Below are positions 55,311 to 63,699 of a stretch of 64,000 bases of DNA, one piece after another (the stretch's first letter is position 1; every line of letters begins with the position of its first letter). The notes below the pieces were generated by a model, which saw only the letters and a program-made list of their open reading frames with translations, had not been told where the DNA came from and did not search any database. The position numbers and the translations under genes were made by a program. The stretch is from positions 24,950-88,949 of the forward strand of contig NZ_NIRR01000016.1 in NCBI RefSeq assembly GCF_002204745.1. The letters are read 5' to 3'. The stretch is from Hymenobacter amundsenii (GTDB taxonomy: Bacteria; Bacteroidota; Bacteroidia; Cytophagales; Hymenobacteraceae).

Positions 55311-55859
55311 TTACTTACGGGGCTTGCGCACGGGCTTAGCCGGGGCCGGAGCCGGCGCGGGGGCCATGCGCCGGGTTTCCTCCTGCTGATAGAAAGCTAA
55401 CTCCTGCTGGTAAGCCGAGTAGTTCCAAGCTGGGCGGACTGTGGCGGCTTTGCGGGCCGCAGCGATAATGGCCTCGTTCTGAGTGGCGGGCAGAAACGAC
55501 TGGGCAGAGTCGGCCAGCAAGGCCTGGTGGGTTTGTTCGAGGGCGGCTTCGAGCGCCAGGATTTCGGAGGCGCCTTTGCCTTTTATGGTTTCGGCCGTGG
55601 TGCGCTGCCGCGAAACGGCTTGGCCCCGGTACGTGAATGGCATGATGGGGGCCGGCTGGCCTACCGTCGAGGCGGTGGAAGACGAGGTGGCCTCCGGAGC
55701 CAGGGCCGATTTCTGCTTGATTTTGGTTTTGTTATTATTGGCCCGGGCAGCTATTCGGCCCACATTGGTGGCGGTGCGGATGCCATTGAGCAGCAGGCTG
55801 GACTGGGCGTAGGACAGTTGCACGGTTGCCAGCAGTAAAATGGTAAACAAGTACTTCAT
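55311..55859 (-). CDS. hypothetical exported protein with basic proline-rich tail
   Basis: 182-aa secreted protein: signal peptide MKYLFTILLLATVQLSYAQ, a helical N-terminal part (LLLNGIRTATNVGRIAARANNN), a low-complexity Ser/Thr/Ala stretch, a helix with EILALEAALEQTHQALLADSAQSFL, and the tail MAPAPAPAPAKPVRKPRK. No family recognised. ATG 55859 begins the signal peptide; the frame is open further upstream. A one-mismatch -7 (minus TAGTTTCG, 55902-55909) lies before it. Confidence 0.65.
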   Translation of the reverse strand: MKYLFTILLLATVQLSYAQSSLLLNGIRTATNVGRIAARANNNKTKIKQKSALAPEATSSSTASTVGQPAPIMPFTYRGQAVSRQRTTAETIKGKGASEILALEAALEQTHQALLADSAQSFLPATQNEAIIAAARKAATVRPAWNYSAYQQELAFYQQEETRRMAPAPAPAPAKPVRKPRK

Positions 55860-56170
55860 ATAACGGGGGTAAAACGAAAAAATGAGATGATGTAAACAAG
55901 GCGAAACTACCAAAAAGCCCGCAGCCCGCCTCAGCAATATTATCCAAGCCGCTTCTTTTTTGTCCTATTTCGTTTCGCTCCTCTCAAATGCCCCCGTAGC
56001 CACGTGCAATTACTGGCCGGTGGCGCTGGCCTGCTAAATACGAAAAGGCCCCTGTTAGCCCCCGTGGGCCAGCCTTAATAAATTTAGGCTGCTTGCATAA
56101 CAATTATCCGATTACCACGTATTACCTTTGCATTCAATAAGCTGACTGCTTTTTACTTAACCATTGCCTC
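55860..56170. other. 311-bp divergent intergenic region
   Basis: Between the 55311-55859 gene and the small ORF at 56171. Contains minus-strand TAGTTTCG (one mismatch) and plus-strand TACCTTTG (56123-56130). Nothing else recognised. Confidence 0.5.
56123..56130 (+). promoter_or_regulatory. -7 element TACCTTTG before a small ORF
   Basis: Exact TAnnTTTG, 40 nt before ATG 56171. The nearest TTG is 27 bp upstream, too far for the usual spacing. Confidence 0.6.
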
Positions 56171-56308
56171 ATGAAAAAGAGCACTGCCACCCTTTCTTCG
56201 CTGCTACTGCTGAGCGGTCTGGGCTCCCTCCGTTTTTTACAGTCGCAGGTCCGCGGCCTCAACCTGCACTTTGATCTGCGCGACGAGGAAGAAATGCACT
56301 TCTGCTAA
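56171..56308 (+). CDS. 45-aa small protein with hydrophobic N-terminus
   Basis: Short frame behind a consensus -7 element: Lys-Lys start (MKKSTATLSSLLLLSGLGS), then FLQSQVRGLNLHFDLRDEE and a terminal Cys. The first half looks like a signal or anchor helix, the second is charged and ends HFC. It could be a secreted or membrane-associated peptide. No family recognised and no Shine-Dalgarno, as usual here. The hairpin at 56332-56360 that follows lacks a T tail. Confidence 0.5.
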   Translation: MKKSTATLSSLLLLSGLGSLRFLQSQVRGLNLHFDLRDEEEMHFC

Positions 56309-56576
56309 GCGTCCGACCTCATTCTTTTTTCCTGAACCCTGCCCTTCCGGCGGGGTTCAGTGCGTTGGGGCCAGCACAAACTTTGCTTTACCATCAGGAA
56401 CTTAGCGGCGGGACCGGAAAAAACAACATCTATTCGCGGCGGTTTTCGGTACTTCACGGTAGCGGCGGCCCGTGCGGGGCCCCACACTTTGTTTTTCATC
56501 AGTTGGTTTTCAACCTGACACCCGCCCAAAATAAACCGGCGGCATCGGCGTAAGAATCAGCGCAAATCAATGATTT

Positions 56577-57221
56577 ATGAATTTAGATAGCTTGAAAGAG
56601 CAGATCAGCTACATCATCGGCCGCGACATGGCCAACAATTTCGCCCAGCAGGGCCTCGATCTTGACGTCGACATCTTTGCCCAGGCTATGAAAGAGGCCA
56701 TCAGCAATGAGCCCAGCCGCCTCACGCCCGAGCAGATGCAGGACGCCATGCAGCAGCTCCAGGAGCAGCTCGGCGGCGGCCAGGACGGCGACGACGATGA
56801 TGACGACAACCAAAACTCCAACGATATGAGTAACAACAAAGCTGAAGGCGACGCCTTCCTGAAAGAAAACGAGAACAAAGCCGGCGTGACAACGCTGCCC
56901 AGCGGCTTGCAGTACGAGGTCCTGACCGAAGGCTCCGGCCCAAAGCCCGGCCCTGGCTCGTCGGTGACCACCCACTACCACGGCACGCTGCTCAACGGCA
57001 CCGTCTTCGACAGCTCTTACCAGCGTGGCCAGCCCGCTACGTTCGGCGTGAACCAGGTTATTGCCGGCTGGACAGAAGCCCTGCAACTGATGCCCGAAGG
57101 CTCGAAGTGGCGCCTTTACATCCCCTCCGACCTAGCCTACGGTAAGCGTGGCGCCGGCCGCGACATTGGCCCCGACACCGCCCTCATCTTCGATGTGGAG
57201 TTGTTAAAAGTGAACAAATAA
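56577..57221 (+). CDS. FKBP-type peptidyl-prolyl isomerase with acidic insert
   Basis: 214-aa isomerase. N-terminal helical dimerisation region (LDSLKEQISYIIGRDMANNFAQQGLDLDVDIFAQAMKEA) as in FklB/FKBP22, an unusual acidic spacer of Gly/Asp/Asn (QDGDDDDDDNQNSND, about residues 68-83), then a complete FKBP domain (TLPSGLQYEVLTEGSGPKP, YHGTLLNGTVFDSSYQRGQPATFGVNQVIAGWTEALQLMPEGSKWRLYIPSDLAYG). There is no signal peptide, so it is cytosolic, unlike FkpA. Confidence 0.93.
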   Translation: MNLDSLKEQISYIIGRDMANNFAQQGLDLDVDIFAQAMKEAISNEPSRLTPEQMQDAMQQLQEQLGGGQDGDDDDDDNQNSNDMSNNKAEGDAFLKENENKAGVTTLPSGLQYEVLTEGSGPKPGPGSSVTTHYHGTLLNGTVFDSSYQRGQPATFGVNQVIAGWTEALQLMPEGSKWRLYIPSDLAYGKRGAGRDIGPDTALIFDVELLKVNK

Positions 57222-57304
57222 GTAGGGAGCGAGTACGTAGCGCGCAGGCCATCCTGGCTGCCGCTACTTGCCCGCTTTGCTGCTCCTCATCACGCTACGC
57301 TAGT

Positions 57305-58057
57305 ATGAAAGCCCCGCTGCCGCCTGTGCGCCTCGTTCCGCCCCAATGGATACGTACGGCCACGGCCAGCGGGGCTTTTGTTGGTCCGCCCCTGCCCGGC
57401 AATACCGGGCCGGCTAACCAAGCACCCGCAGCTGCGGAACCTGACCCGGCCCCGGAGCCCGACCCAGTACCGCTCCTTACTCCCGAGCCGTTGCCTGAGC
57501 CGTCAGCCGAGCCATTTGAAGCGGCCCCAGAGCCTGAACTCCGGCTGCTACCACCTCCGCCCCCCGAGCACTTTGCCACTGAGCGTAGCGAGGATGGCCG
57601 GGTAGCACTGACCAACGAGGGGCTGGAAGTAAACGGGGAGCAATTTGGCTGGCGCGAGCTGGAAGGCGTGGATGTGCAGGCGGTACGCTGGCTGCTGGGT
57701 GTATTGCTGGGCGCGTTTACCATCTGCGTGTTCCTGCTGGGTTACTTGCAATTCTGGCTGCGCAGTGTGCCGGCAGCCCTTGGCCTGGGCCTGGGCATTG
57801 CCCTGCTGGCCTGGGGACTGCGCGGTACCAACCGCTGGCGGCTGCACCGGCCGGGCCGCGAAACCCGCCACTTTGCTTTTTCCGGTGCCGCCCGCAGCTG
57901 GCAGCAGCTCGCCCGGGAGGCCAACCGCCGCTTGCGCCAGCGCCACCACGAAGCCGCCGCCACTGCGGCCTACTGGCTTCAACAAGCCGAACTGGCCAAT
58001 TATATCCCGTCGGCTCCCAGCCCACGACCCTCTATTACCGATCAGCCGCCGGGCTAA
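57305..58057 (+). CDS. hypothetical membrane protein with Pro/Glu-rich N-terminus
   Basis: 250-aa protein. Residues about 40-90 are Pro/Glu/Ala repeats (PDPAPEPDPVPLLTPEPLPE). Then a short beta-like segment (RVALTNEGLEVNGEQFGWRELEGVDVQ), two transmembrane helices (WLLGVLLGAFTICVFLLGYLQF, VPAALGLGLGIALLAWGL), and a basic C-terminal helical region (REANRRLRQRHHEAAATAAYWLQQAEL). GEQFGWRELEGVDV resembles PH-like membrane domains of small bacterial proteins, only weakly. Function unknown. Confidence 0.65.
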   Translation: MKAPLPPVRLVPPQWIRTATASGAFVGPPLPGNTGPANQAPAAAEPDPAPEPDPVPLLTPEPLPEPSAEPFEAAPEPELRLLPPPPPEHFATERSEDGRVALTNEGLEVNGEQFGWRELEGVDVQAVRWLLGVLLGAFTICVFLLGYLQFWLRSVPAALGLGLGIALLAWGLRGTNRWRLHRPGRETRHFAFSGAARSWQQLAREANRRLRQRHHEAAATAAYWLQQAELANYIPSAPSPRPSITDQPPG

Positions 58058-58189
58058 TCCTTAAAGGCACTACTGCTCCTTGGCAGCCCTTTTCGCGGTT
58101 GCAAATCGGGGCGGGCGTTAAAGTTAAATTCCGGCCCTACCTTCGGCGCCGTTTGTCGAATCCTCCCCTCCTTTTTCCTGGTTTTCCTC

Positions 58190-60124
58190 ATGGATGCTAA
58201 ACATCAGCATTCGGCCGTCTCGACGGCTGGGTTACTCATTGCCCTGGGTATTATTTACGGCGACATTGGTACCTCGCCCCTCTACGTGATGAAGGCCATT
58301 GTGCCAGGCCAGATTGACCCGCTGCTGGTGTACGGCGGCATCAGTTGCGTTTTCTGGACCCTCACGCTCCAGACCACCATCAAGTACGTCATGCTTACGC
58401 TCAATGCCGACAACAACGGCGAAGGCGGTATTTTCTCGCTCTATGCGTTGGTGCGGCGGCGCGGGGCCTGGCTGTCGGCCGTGGCCATTATCGGGGGCTC
58501 GGCGTTGCTGGCCGATGGCGTGATTACGCCCCCCATTTCGGTTTCGTCGGCCATTGAAGGTCTGGAAGCGGTGTACCCCAACATCCCGACGGTACCCATC
58601 GTGATTGGCATTATCGCGGGCCTTTTCCTGCTCCAAAGCTTCGGCACCCAGATCGTGGGCAAGGCCTTCGGGCCGATTATGCTCATCTGGTTTTCGATGC
58701 TGGCGGCGCTGGGCGTGGGCGGAATGCTGGCCCACCCCGAAATCCTTACCGCCCTCAACCCCTATTACGCCTACAACCTGCTGGTGAACTACCCGGGGGG
58801 CTTCTGGCTGCTGGGGGCGGTGTTTCTGTGCACCACCGGGGCCGAGGCCCTGTACTCCGACCTGGGCCACTGCGGCAAGGGCAATATCCGCATCAGCTGG
58901 GTATTTGTTAAGTCCTGCCTCGTGCTCAACTACATGGGCCAGGGCGGCTGGCTGCTGGCCCACCAGGGCGAGCAGCTCAACGGCCGCAACCCGTTCTATG
59001 AGCTCATGCCGGCCTGGTTCCTGCTCATTGGCATCGGCATTGCCACCGTAGCGGCCATTATAGCCTCCCAGGCCCTAATAACGGGCTCGTTCACGCTGGT
59101 TGCCGAGGCCATTCGCCTCAACATGTGGCCCAAAGTAAAGCTCAACTACCCCACCGACGTGAAGGGCCAGCTCTTTGTGCCCAGCATGAACCGGCTGCTG
59201 CTGCTGGGCTGCATTGGCGTGGTGCTCTATTTCCAGCGCTCCGAAAACATGGAAGCCGCCTACGGCCTAGCCATTACGCTCACGATGCTCATGACCACTG
59301 TGCTGCTGACTATGTGGCTGCGCCTGAAACGAGTGCCGCTGGTGGCCATTGTGTTGTTTGCGTTGCTATATGGGGCCATTGAAGGCGCCTTCCTGATTGC
59401 CAACCTGATTAAATTCCCGCACGGCGGCTGGGTTTCGCTGCTGATTGGGGCCATCCTGGTGGGCGTGATGTACGTGTGGCTACGGGCCTTCTACATCAAG
59501 CGCCGCCTCACCGAGTTCGTCAAGATTGCCCCTTACATCGAAACGCTCAAAGAGCTCAGCGACGACGAATCGGTTTCGAAGTACGCCACCCATTTGGTGT
59601 TCATGACCTCGGCCGAGCGGCAGTCCGAAATCGAGTCGAAAATCATCTATTCGATTTTTCAGAAGCGCCCCAAGCGGGCCGATATCTATTGGTTCGTGCA
59701 CGTCGATACCACCGACGAGCCCTACACGATGGAGTACAAAGTAACCGAGCTGGCCCCAGGCGACGTATTCCGCATCACGTTCCGGCTGGGCTTTCGGGTC
59801 GAGCAAAAAATCAACCTCTACTTCCGCAAGGTGATTGAGGAGCTGGTGCGCAACAAGGAAGTCGACATCACTTCCCGCTACGAGTCGCTCAGCAAGCAGC
59901 ACGTAACAGGCGACTTCCGGTTCGTGGTGCTGGAGAAGTTTCTGTCGGTAGAAAACGATTTTCCGCTCGTCGAGAAGCTGGTCATGCAGGCCTACTTCTA
60001 CATCAAGCAGTTCATCGCCTCCGAAGATAAATACTTCGGCCTCGATACCAGCTCGGTAAAGGTGGAGAAAGTACCTCTCGTGATTTCGCCAGTCCGCGAA
60101 GTGGCGCTGGAACGGATCGGCTGA
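58190..60124 (+). CDS. kup: KUP-type potassium uptake protein
   Basis: 644-aa K+/H+ symporter of the KUP/HAK/KT family. Twelve hydrophobic segments in residues 10-430, opening with LLIALGIIYGDIGTSPLYVMKAIV; NNGEGGIFSLYALVRRRG and GSALLADGVITPPISVSSAIEGLE are diagnostic. The C-terminal 200 residues form the soluble regulatory domain. Full length. A one-mismatch -7 (TACCTTCG, 58138-58145) precedes it. A 25-bp-arm terminator follows. Confidence 0.96.
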   Translation: MDAKHQHSAVSTAGLLIALGIIYGDIGTSPLYVMKAIVPGQIDPLLVYGGISCVFWTLTLQTTIKYVMLTLNADNNGEGGIFSLYALVRRRGAWLSAVAIIGGSALLADGVITPPISVSSAIEGLEAVYPNIPTVPIVIGIIAGLFLLQSFGTQIVGKAFGPIMLIWFSMLAALGVGGMLAHPEILTALNPYYAYNLLVNYPGGFWLLGAVFLCTTGAEALYSDLGHCGKGNIRISWVFVKSCLVLNYMGQGGWLLAHQGEQLNGRNPFYELMPAWFLLIGIGIATVAAIIASQALITGSFTLVAEAIRLNMWPKVKLNYPTDVKGQLFVPSMNRLLLLGCIGVVLYFQRSENMEAAYGLAITLTMLMTTVLLTMWLRLKRVPLVAIVLFALLYGAIEGAFLIANLIKFPHGGWVSLLIGAILVGVMYVWLRAFYIKRRLTEFVKIAPYIETLKELSDDESVSKYATHLVFMTSAERQSEIESKIIYSIFQKRPKRADIYWFVHVDTTDEPYTMEYKVTELAPGDVFRITFRLGFRVEQKINLYFRKVIEELVRNKEVDITSRYESLSKQHVTGDFRFVVLEKFLSVENDFPLVEKLVMQAYFYIKQFIASEDKYFGLDTSSVKVEKVPLVISPVREVALERIG

Positions 60125-60169
60125 ACAACTCTAACACCCTCCGCCAGCTTAACCAGCTCGCATCGACCT

Positions 60170-60220
60170 ATGCAACAACAACGCCCCCGCCGGAATCCGG
60201 CGGGGGCGTTGTTGTTGCAT
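60170..60220. terminator. large bidirectional terminator
   Basis: Arms 60170-60194 and 60196-60220 are exact complements (GC core CGCCCCCGCC, CAACAACAA sides) between convergent kup and M61 genes. Confidence 0.85.
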
Positions 60221-60291
60221 AGGGCAACAGTTCGCTTGCTGAGTGGCTGGTCGAGCGGCAGCCTGCCTCTCAACTGCCACAACTTGCTGCG

Positions 60292-62100
60292 CTACTTACG
60301 CACCGGCAGCCACTTAGCCAATACGGTCTGCTGGGCGGCAGTAGGGTTGTCCTGGTGCTCGATGCGGTAGCGGCTGGTGGTGCTGGCCAGCAGTGGGAAG
60401 CTCACTTCGCGCACCAGTCCCTCGCGGGTAACCAGCAGCTTCACCGTCGAGCCCACGGCGCGGCCGGCAAGCAGCTTGTTGAGGTCGTCGGTGACGCGGG
60501 CGCCATCGAGGCTCAGGATTTCGTCGCCTACGTTGAGGCCACCTTGCCAGGCGCTACCATCGCGTACCACACCCGCTACCGTCTGGCGGCCGTTGGCGGC
60601 GCTGATGCGGGCGCCCAGGTCGATTTCGGTGGCTGGGGTGGGCACTACGCTCAGGTGCAGGCCAGCGTAGTTCAGGGCCTGCTCGTAGGGCAGCATTTCG
60701 GTGCCGTACACGTAGCGTCGGAAGAAGTCGTCGAAGCGGCGGCCGGCCACTTTAGCCACGGCCTGCTGATATTCCTCATCGGTGAAACCCCGGCCCAGCT
60801 TCTTGTAGTATTGGTCGTAGAGGTACTGCATCACGTCGTCGAGGCGCTTCTGGCCCTTGGTTTCATTGATGATCATCAGGTCGAGCACGGCCCCGATAAC
60901 CTCGCCCTTGTCGTAGTAGCTGATGGCGGTGTTGCCCGAATTTTCGTTGGGGCGATACTGCTTGATCCAGGCATCGAAGCTGGCGTCGGCGGCCGACTGC
61001 ACCTTGTTGCCGGGCGTGTTCTCGACCCGGTTGATGCCGTTGCTCAAGTCGGCCAGGTAGCCATCGGGGGTCAGGAAACCGGCCCGCTGCATAATCAGGT
61101 TCGAGAAGTACTCGGTACCGCCTTCACTTACCCACAACATGTGGGTGTAGTTTTCCTTGTCGTAGTCGAATGGCCCCAGCGCCACCGGCCGGATGCGCTT
61201 CACGTTCCAGAGGTGGAAATACTCGTGCGCCACCAGCCCCAGGAAGCCCTTCCAGCCGGCTTCCGTCGAATAGGCGTTGCGCGACACCGATAACGTAGTG
61301 GAGAACAAGTGCTCCAGCCCCCCGGTACCCCGGTCGATGTTGTGGATGATGAACAGGTAGCGGTCCAGCGGGTTGCGGTCGACTACCTTATGGGCTTCCT
61401 CGCACACGCGCTTCATGTCGCGGGTGAGGCGCTCGGTATCCACTACCGGGTCGCCGTACATGGCCACCGTGTGAGGCGTGCCGTTGGCCGTAAACGTGTA
61501 AATCTTCTGGTTACCGATTTCGATGGGCGAGTCAGCCAGCTCGTCGTAGCTGCCCGAGCGGTAGGTGTAGGTACCACCGGCGGGTTTCAGGCTGGTGCTC
61601 ACCTGGCTCCATCCCTGGGCGGGTTTCACTTCCAGCTGGCTGGGCATCTGGGCATTATCGGCCGGATACATGAACACGCTGGTGCCGTTCACGTAGCCGT
61701 GCGAGGCATCCACGAAACTTGTGCGCACGCTCAGCTCGTAGGCATACACCCGATAGCTGACCGCGAAATCCTTGGCTTTAGGATGGTATACCCGCCAGGT
61801 ATTCTTGTCGATTTTCTCGGTGCGCAGGGCCTGGCCGCCGGCCGTGGCGCCGAAGCCTTCCACGTTCTTGGCAAACTCGCGCACCAGGTAGGAACCGGGC
61901 GCCCAGACGGGCATCTTGACGTCGGTGTAGGCTTTATTGAAGCCATCGAGGTTCATTTCGACCTCGAAGTAGTGGGTTTGGGGGGCCGGCATAGCCAGCG
62001 TGTAGCGCAACGTGGGTGCGGCCAGGGCCGCTGGGGCCGCGTGGCCCAGCAGCACGCCCAGGGCCGCCACCGCCAGGCGGTGGGGAGTAGTCAGGAGCAT
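60292..62100 (-). CDS. M61 family metallopeptidase with PDZ domain
   Basis: 602-aa exported peptidase of the glycyl-aminopeptidase family. Signal peptide (LAVAALGVLLGHAAPAALA), an N-terminal beta domain (THYFEVEMNLDG, PVWAPGSYLVREFAKNV), zinc motif HEYFH at 292-296 with the downstream Glu in EGGTEYFSN, and a C-terminal PDZ domain (GVVRDGSAWQGGLNVGDEILSLDGARV). Acts in the periplasm on peptides; exact substrate unknown. Divergent from the NlpC/P60 gene, 199 bp apart. Confidence 0.93.
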   Translation of the reverse strand: MLLTTPHRLAVAALGVLLGHAAPAALAAPTLRYTLAMPAPQTHYFEVEMNLDGFNKAYTDVKMPVWAPGSYLVREFAKNVEGFGATAGGQALRTEKIDKNTWRVYHPKAKDFAVSYRVYAYELSVRTSFVDASHGYVNGTSVFMYPADNAQMPSQLEVKPAQGWSQVSTSLKPAGGTYTYRSGSYDELADSPIEIGNQKIYTFTANGTPHTVAMYGDPVVDTERLTRDMKRVCEEAHKVVDRNPLDRYLFIIHNIDRGTGGLEHLFSTTLSVSRNAYSTEAGWKGFLGLVAHEYFHLWNVKRIRPVALGPFDYDKENYTHMLWVSEGGTEYFSNLIMQRAGFLTPDGYLADLSNGINRVENTPGNKVQSAADASFDAWIKQYRPNENSGNTAISYYDKGEVIGAVLDLMIINETKGQKRLDDVMQYLYDQYYKKLGRGFTDEEYQQAVAKVAGRRFDDFFRRYVYGTEMLPYEQALNYAGLHLSVVPTPATEIDLGARISAANGRQTVAGVVRDGSAWQGGLNVGDEILSLDGARVTDDLNKLLAGRAVGSTVKLLVTREGLVREVSFPLLASTTSRYRIEHQDNPTAAQQTVLAKWLPVRK

Positions 62101-62299
62101 TTAGCAGGAAAAAGATGAACGAACAGAAGAATCTGGCCCCAGGGGCCGGGTGGGCAAAGAACGTAGAAAACCGCGTAAGGCTGCAACTGCCCGCCCAAAT
62201 TACCACCAACCAAAATCAGTAAGCAGCCTTGGCAAGGGCTGCTGCCGGAACCCGCACCATGCCCCCCCCGTTACGACACCATTACCTAGAGTTGCAGCT

Positions 62300-62965
62300 A
62301 TGCGGTACGTTTGGTCGGTTTTTTTGCTTGTCGTAATAGTGCTTGTTGGGCGCGCCGTATGGATGCGCCTGCATCCGGCACTGTCCCTGACTACCAAAAC
62401 CGCCTCTGCCCCCCCACTACCGGCCCGGTCTACTGCCTACGTTGTCCGCTCTTCGGCCGTGAGCACCGCTGCACCAATTTCCGTTGAAACGGCCCCGGCA
62501 GCGGCAGTTGCTCCCGCCGAACTTCGGCGGTTACCAGTACTCCAGCCCGTTGCCCCCGGCCCCGTCGCTAAGGCCGACAGCATTGTGGCCTTCGCCCTGC
62601 GCCAGCTTGGTACCAACTACTGCTACGCCGGCATTACGCCCGAGGGCGGCTTCGATTGTTCAGGCTTTGTGCTTTATGTGTTTGCCCGCTACGGTGTGGC
62701 TACACCTCACTCTACGGCGCTGCTCATTGATGTGGGCCGGCCCGTGGCCCGAACAGAAGCCCGCCCCGGCGATATTGTGGTGTTTACCGGCACGGCCGCA
62801 ACCTCCACTACGCCCGGGCACGCGGGTATCGTTATCAGCCGGCCCGGCGAGCCCATCCGGTTCGTACATGCGTCTTCGGCCCGCCGCGAGTCAGGCGTCA
62901 AAATCAGCCAGGTAGAAGGTACCGGCTACGAGCGTCGCTTTATGCAGGTGCGCCGGATGCTGTGA
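62300..62965 (+). CDS. NlpC/P60 (C40) peptidase
   Basis: 221-aa envelope cysteine peptidase. N-terminal hydrophobic helix (SVFLLVVIVLVGRAVWM), a Pro/Ala-rich spacer, then the NlpC/P60 domain: catalytic Cys120 (GGFDCSGFVLYVF), His174 (PGHAGIVI), and a third polar residue probably in RFVHASS. Cleaves D-glutamyl-diaminopimelate bonds in peptidoglycan. ATG 62300 is preferred to 62150, whose extra 50 residues are unrelated and cross the promoter region. Confidence 0.92.
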   Translation: MRYVWSVFLLVVIVLVGRAVWMRLHPALSLTTKTASAPPLPARSTAYVVRSSAVSTAAPISVETAPAAAVAPAELRRLPVLQPVAPGPVAKADSIVAFALRQLGTNYCYAGITPEGGFDCSGFVLYVFARYGVATPHSTALLIDVGRPVARTEARPGDIVVFTGTAATSTTPGHAGIVISRPGEPIRFVHASSARRESGVKISQVEGTGYERRFMQVRRML

Positions 62966-62981
62966 ATGAGTAACTGGGTAA

Positions 62982-63036
62982 ATGCGTGAACCTACCCATT
63001 ACGACTGCACACAGCGCCTTAGGTAAGTTCACGCAT
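62982..63036. repeat. inverted repeat after the NlpC/P60 gene
   Basis: Arms ATGCGTGAACCTACC (62982-62996) and its complement (63022-63036), one mismatch, 25-nt loop; probably a terminator. Confidence 0.65.
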
Positions 63037-63090
63037 GTACTGCCTCAGAACAGAACCTAATTCACCGAGTCACTAACTCATCCATTCACT

Positions 63091-63110
63091 CTAAAAAGAG
63101 CGATGCCCGG
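63091..63110 (-). terminator. terminator of the candidate structured transcript
   Basis: Minus strand: GATGCCCGG (63159 to 63151) pairs with CCGGGCATC (63110 to 63102), followed by GCTCTTTTTAG. The long loop contains a second SD-like AAAAGGAGG. Confidence 0.7.
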
Positions 63111-63281
63111 CCGCCTATGCAGGTCCTCCTTTTCGAGGCTGCTGGGCGAACCGGGCATCTAATCCTTCAAATCTTACCAAGCGACTGAACTGGGGTACAG
63201 CTCCGACGTCTTTTGTAAGACCTTGCCAGAATGCGGGAACACGCCCTGAAGGGCTAACAGTGTTCCGCGCGAAAGCTGTTG

Positions 63282-63353
63282 TTAAGCGCGTCCGGCGGTG
63301 AAGCAGACTACATTCGACAGGCTTGGCAGGATTTGGTTGGGACTACTAGACAT
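63282..63353 (-). CDS. 23-aa mini-ORF with perfect Shine-Dalgarno
   Basis: Short frame starting MSSSPNQILP and ending CFTAGRA, then TAA. It is preceded by AGAAAGGAGGT (63359-63369), complementary over 11 bases to the usual 16S 3' tail ACCUCCUUUCU, with 5 nt to the ATG: an ideal translation start. Such sites are rare in Bacteroidetes, where the anti-SD is hidden. The stop codon lies in the loop of a CGCGC/GCGCG hairpin. It may be a leader peptide; no protein family recognised. Confidence 0.5.
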   Translation of the reverse strand: MSSSPNQILPSLSNVVCFTAGRA

Positions 63354-63358
63354 TTTGT

Positions 63359-63369
63359 ACCTCCTTTCT
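63359..63369 (-). promoter_or_regulatory. extended Shine-Dalgarno AGAAAGGAGGT
   Basis: Full-length complement to the 16S rRNA tail, 5 nt before the ATG of the mini-ORF. I noticed no comparable site before the other genes of the window. Confidence 0.7.
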
Positions 63370-63449
63370 TTAGATCCGACATAACCCAGGCTTCGCTGCC
63401 CAGCACCTTAGGGTGGCTTGGCTCGGGTTGTAGCACTCGCTACGAAGGG

Positions 63450-63480
63450 TAAAGTTAAACGCCTGGGGGATGGTTCAAAA
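63450..63480 (-). promoter_or_regulatory. promoter of the candidate structured transcript
   Basis: Minus strand: TTTTG, 18-bp spacer, TAACTTTA (one mismatch to TAnnTTTG). Confidence 0.5.
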
Positions 63481-63699
63481 TAAAAAGAGCTTTTTCTGGT
63501 CCTCTGAACCCTTATTTATTTCATCTACTTGATCCTCAACCCCTTTTCGGGGCTACTATTTTTAGTTAGCAGAGCTCAGCGGTATTTTGGCTTCATAGTT
63601 GCAATGATCCAAGTAGGTCGTTGCTCTGATGTTACGGGGTTTTTGACCAGATTTCTTTATCTTTTCCCACGAACCAACCCATTCTTCATCACCAATCCC

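Larger units (their letters stand above)
63091..63445 (-). ncRNA. candidate structured leader/regulatory transcript, ~355 nt
   Basis: Bounded by a promoter-like pair on the minus strand (TTTTG at 63476-63480, 18-bp spacing, TAACTTTA at 63450-63457) and an intrinsic terminator (63091-63159). The sequence is full of pairing potential: GTAGC/GCTAC near 63430; an AACCC...GGGTT arch enclosing CACC-CTAA-GGTG; CGCGC/GCGCG around the mini-ORF stop; GGAACAC/GTGTTCC enclosing GCCC/GGGC; GTCTT/AAGAC. It does not match tmRNA, RNase P, 6S or SRP RNA as I know them. It contains a 23-codon ORF with a perfect Shine-Dalgarno. Promoter ends and transcript are inferred. Confidence 0.5.
62966..63699. other. 734-bp stretch with no conventional gene
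   Basis: Longest gap in the window. Left: a 15-bp-arm hairpin (62982-62996 with 63022-63036). Middle: a candidate structured minus-strand transcript (63091-63445) with a mini-ORF. Right: AT-rich region and leader of the DUF2147 gene. Confidence 0.7.

Noticed and set aside
63300..63330. Plus-strand ATTCGACAGG resembling the 5' part of tmRNA
   Set aside because: No tRNA-like 3' end with GGTTCGA...CCA on the same strand and no tag frame; the minus strand shows promoter, SD and terminator instead.
63354..63370. Plus-strand ACCTCCTTTCT identical to a 16S rRNA 3' tail, possible rRNA remnant
   Set aside because: Flanking bases do not match the end of 16S rRNA; the match is better explained as the complement of a Shine-Dalgarno.
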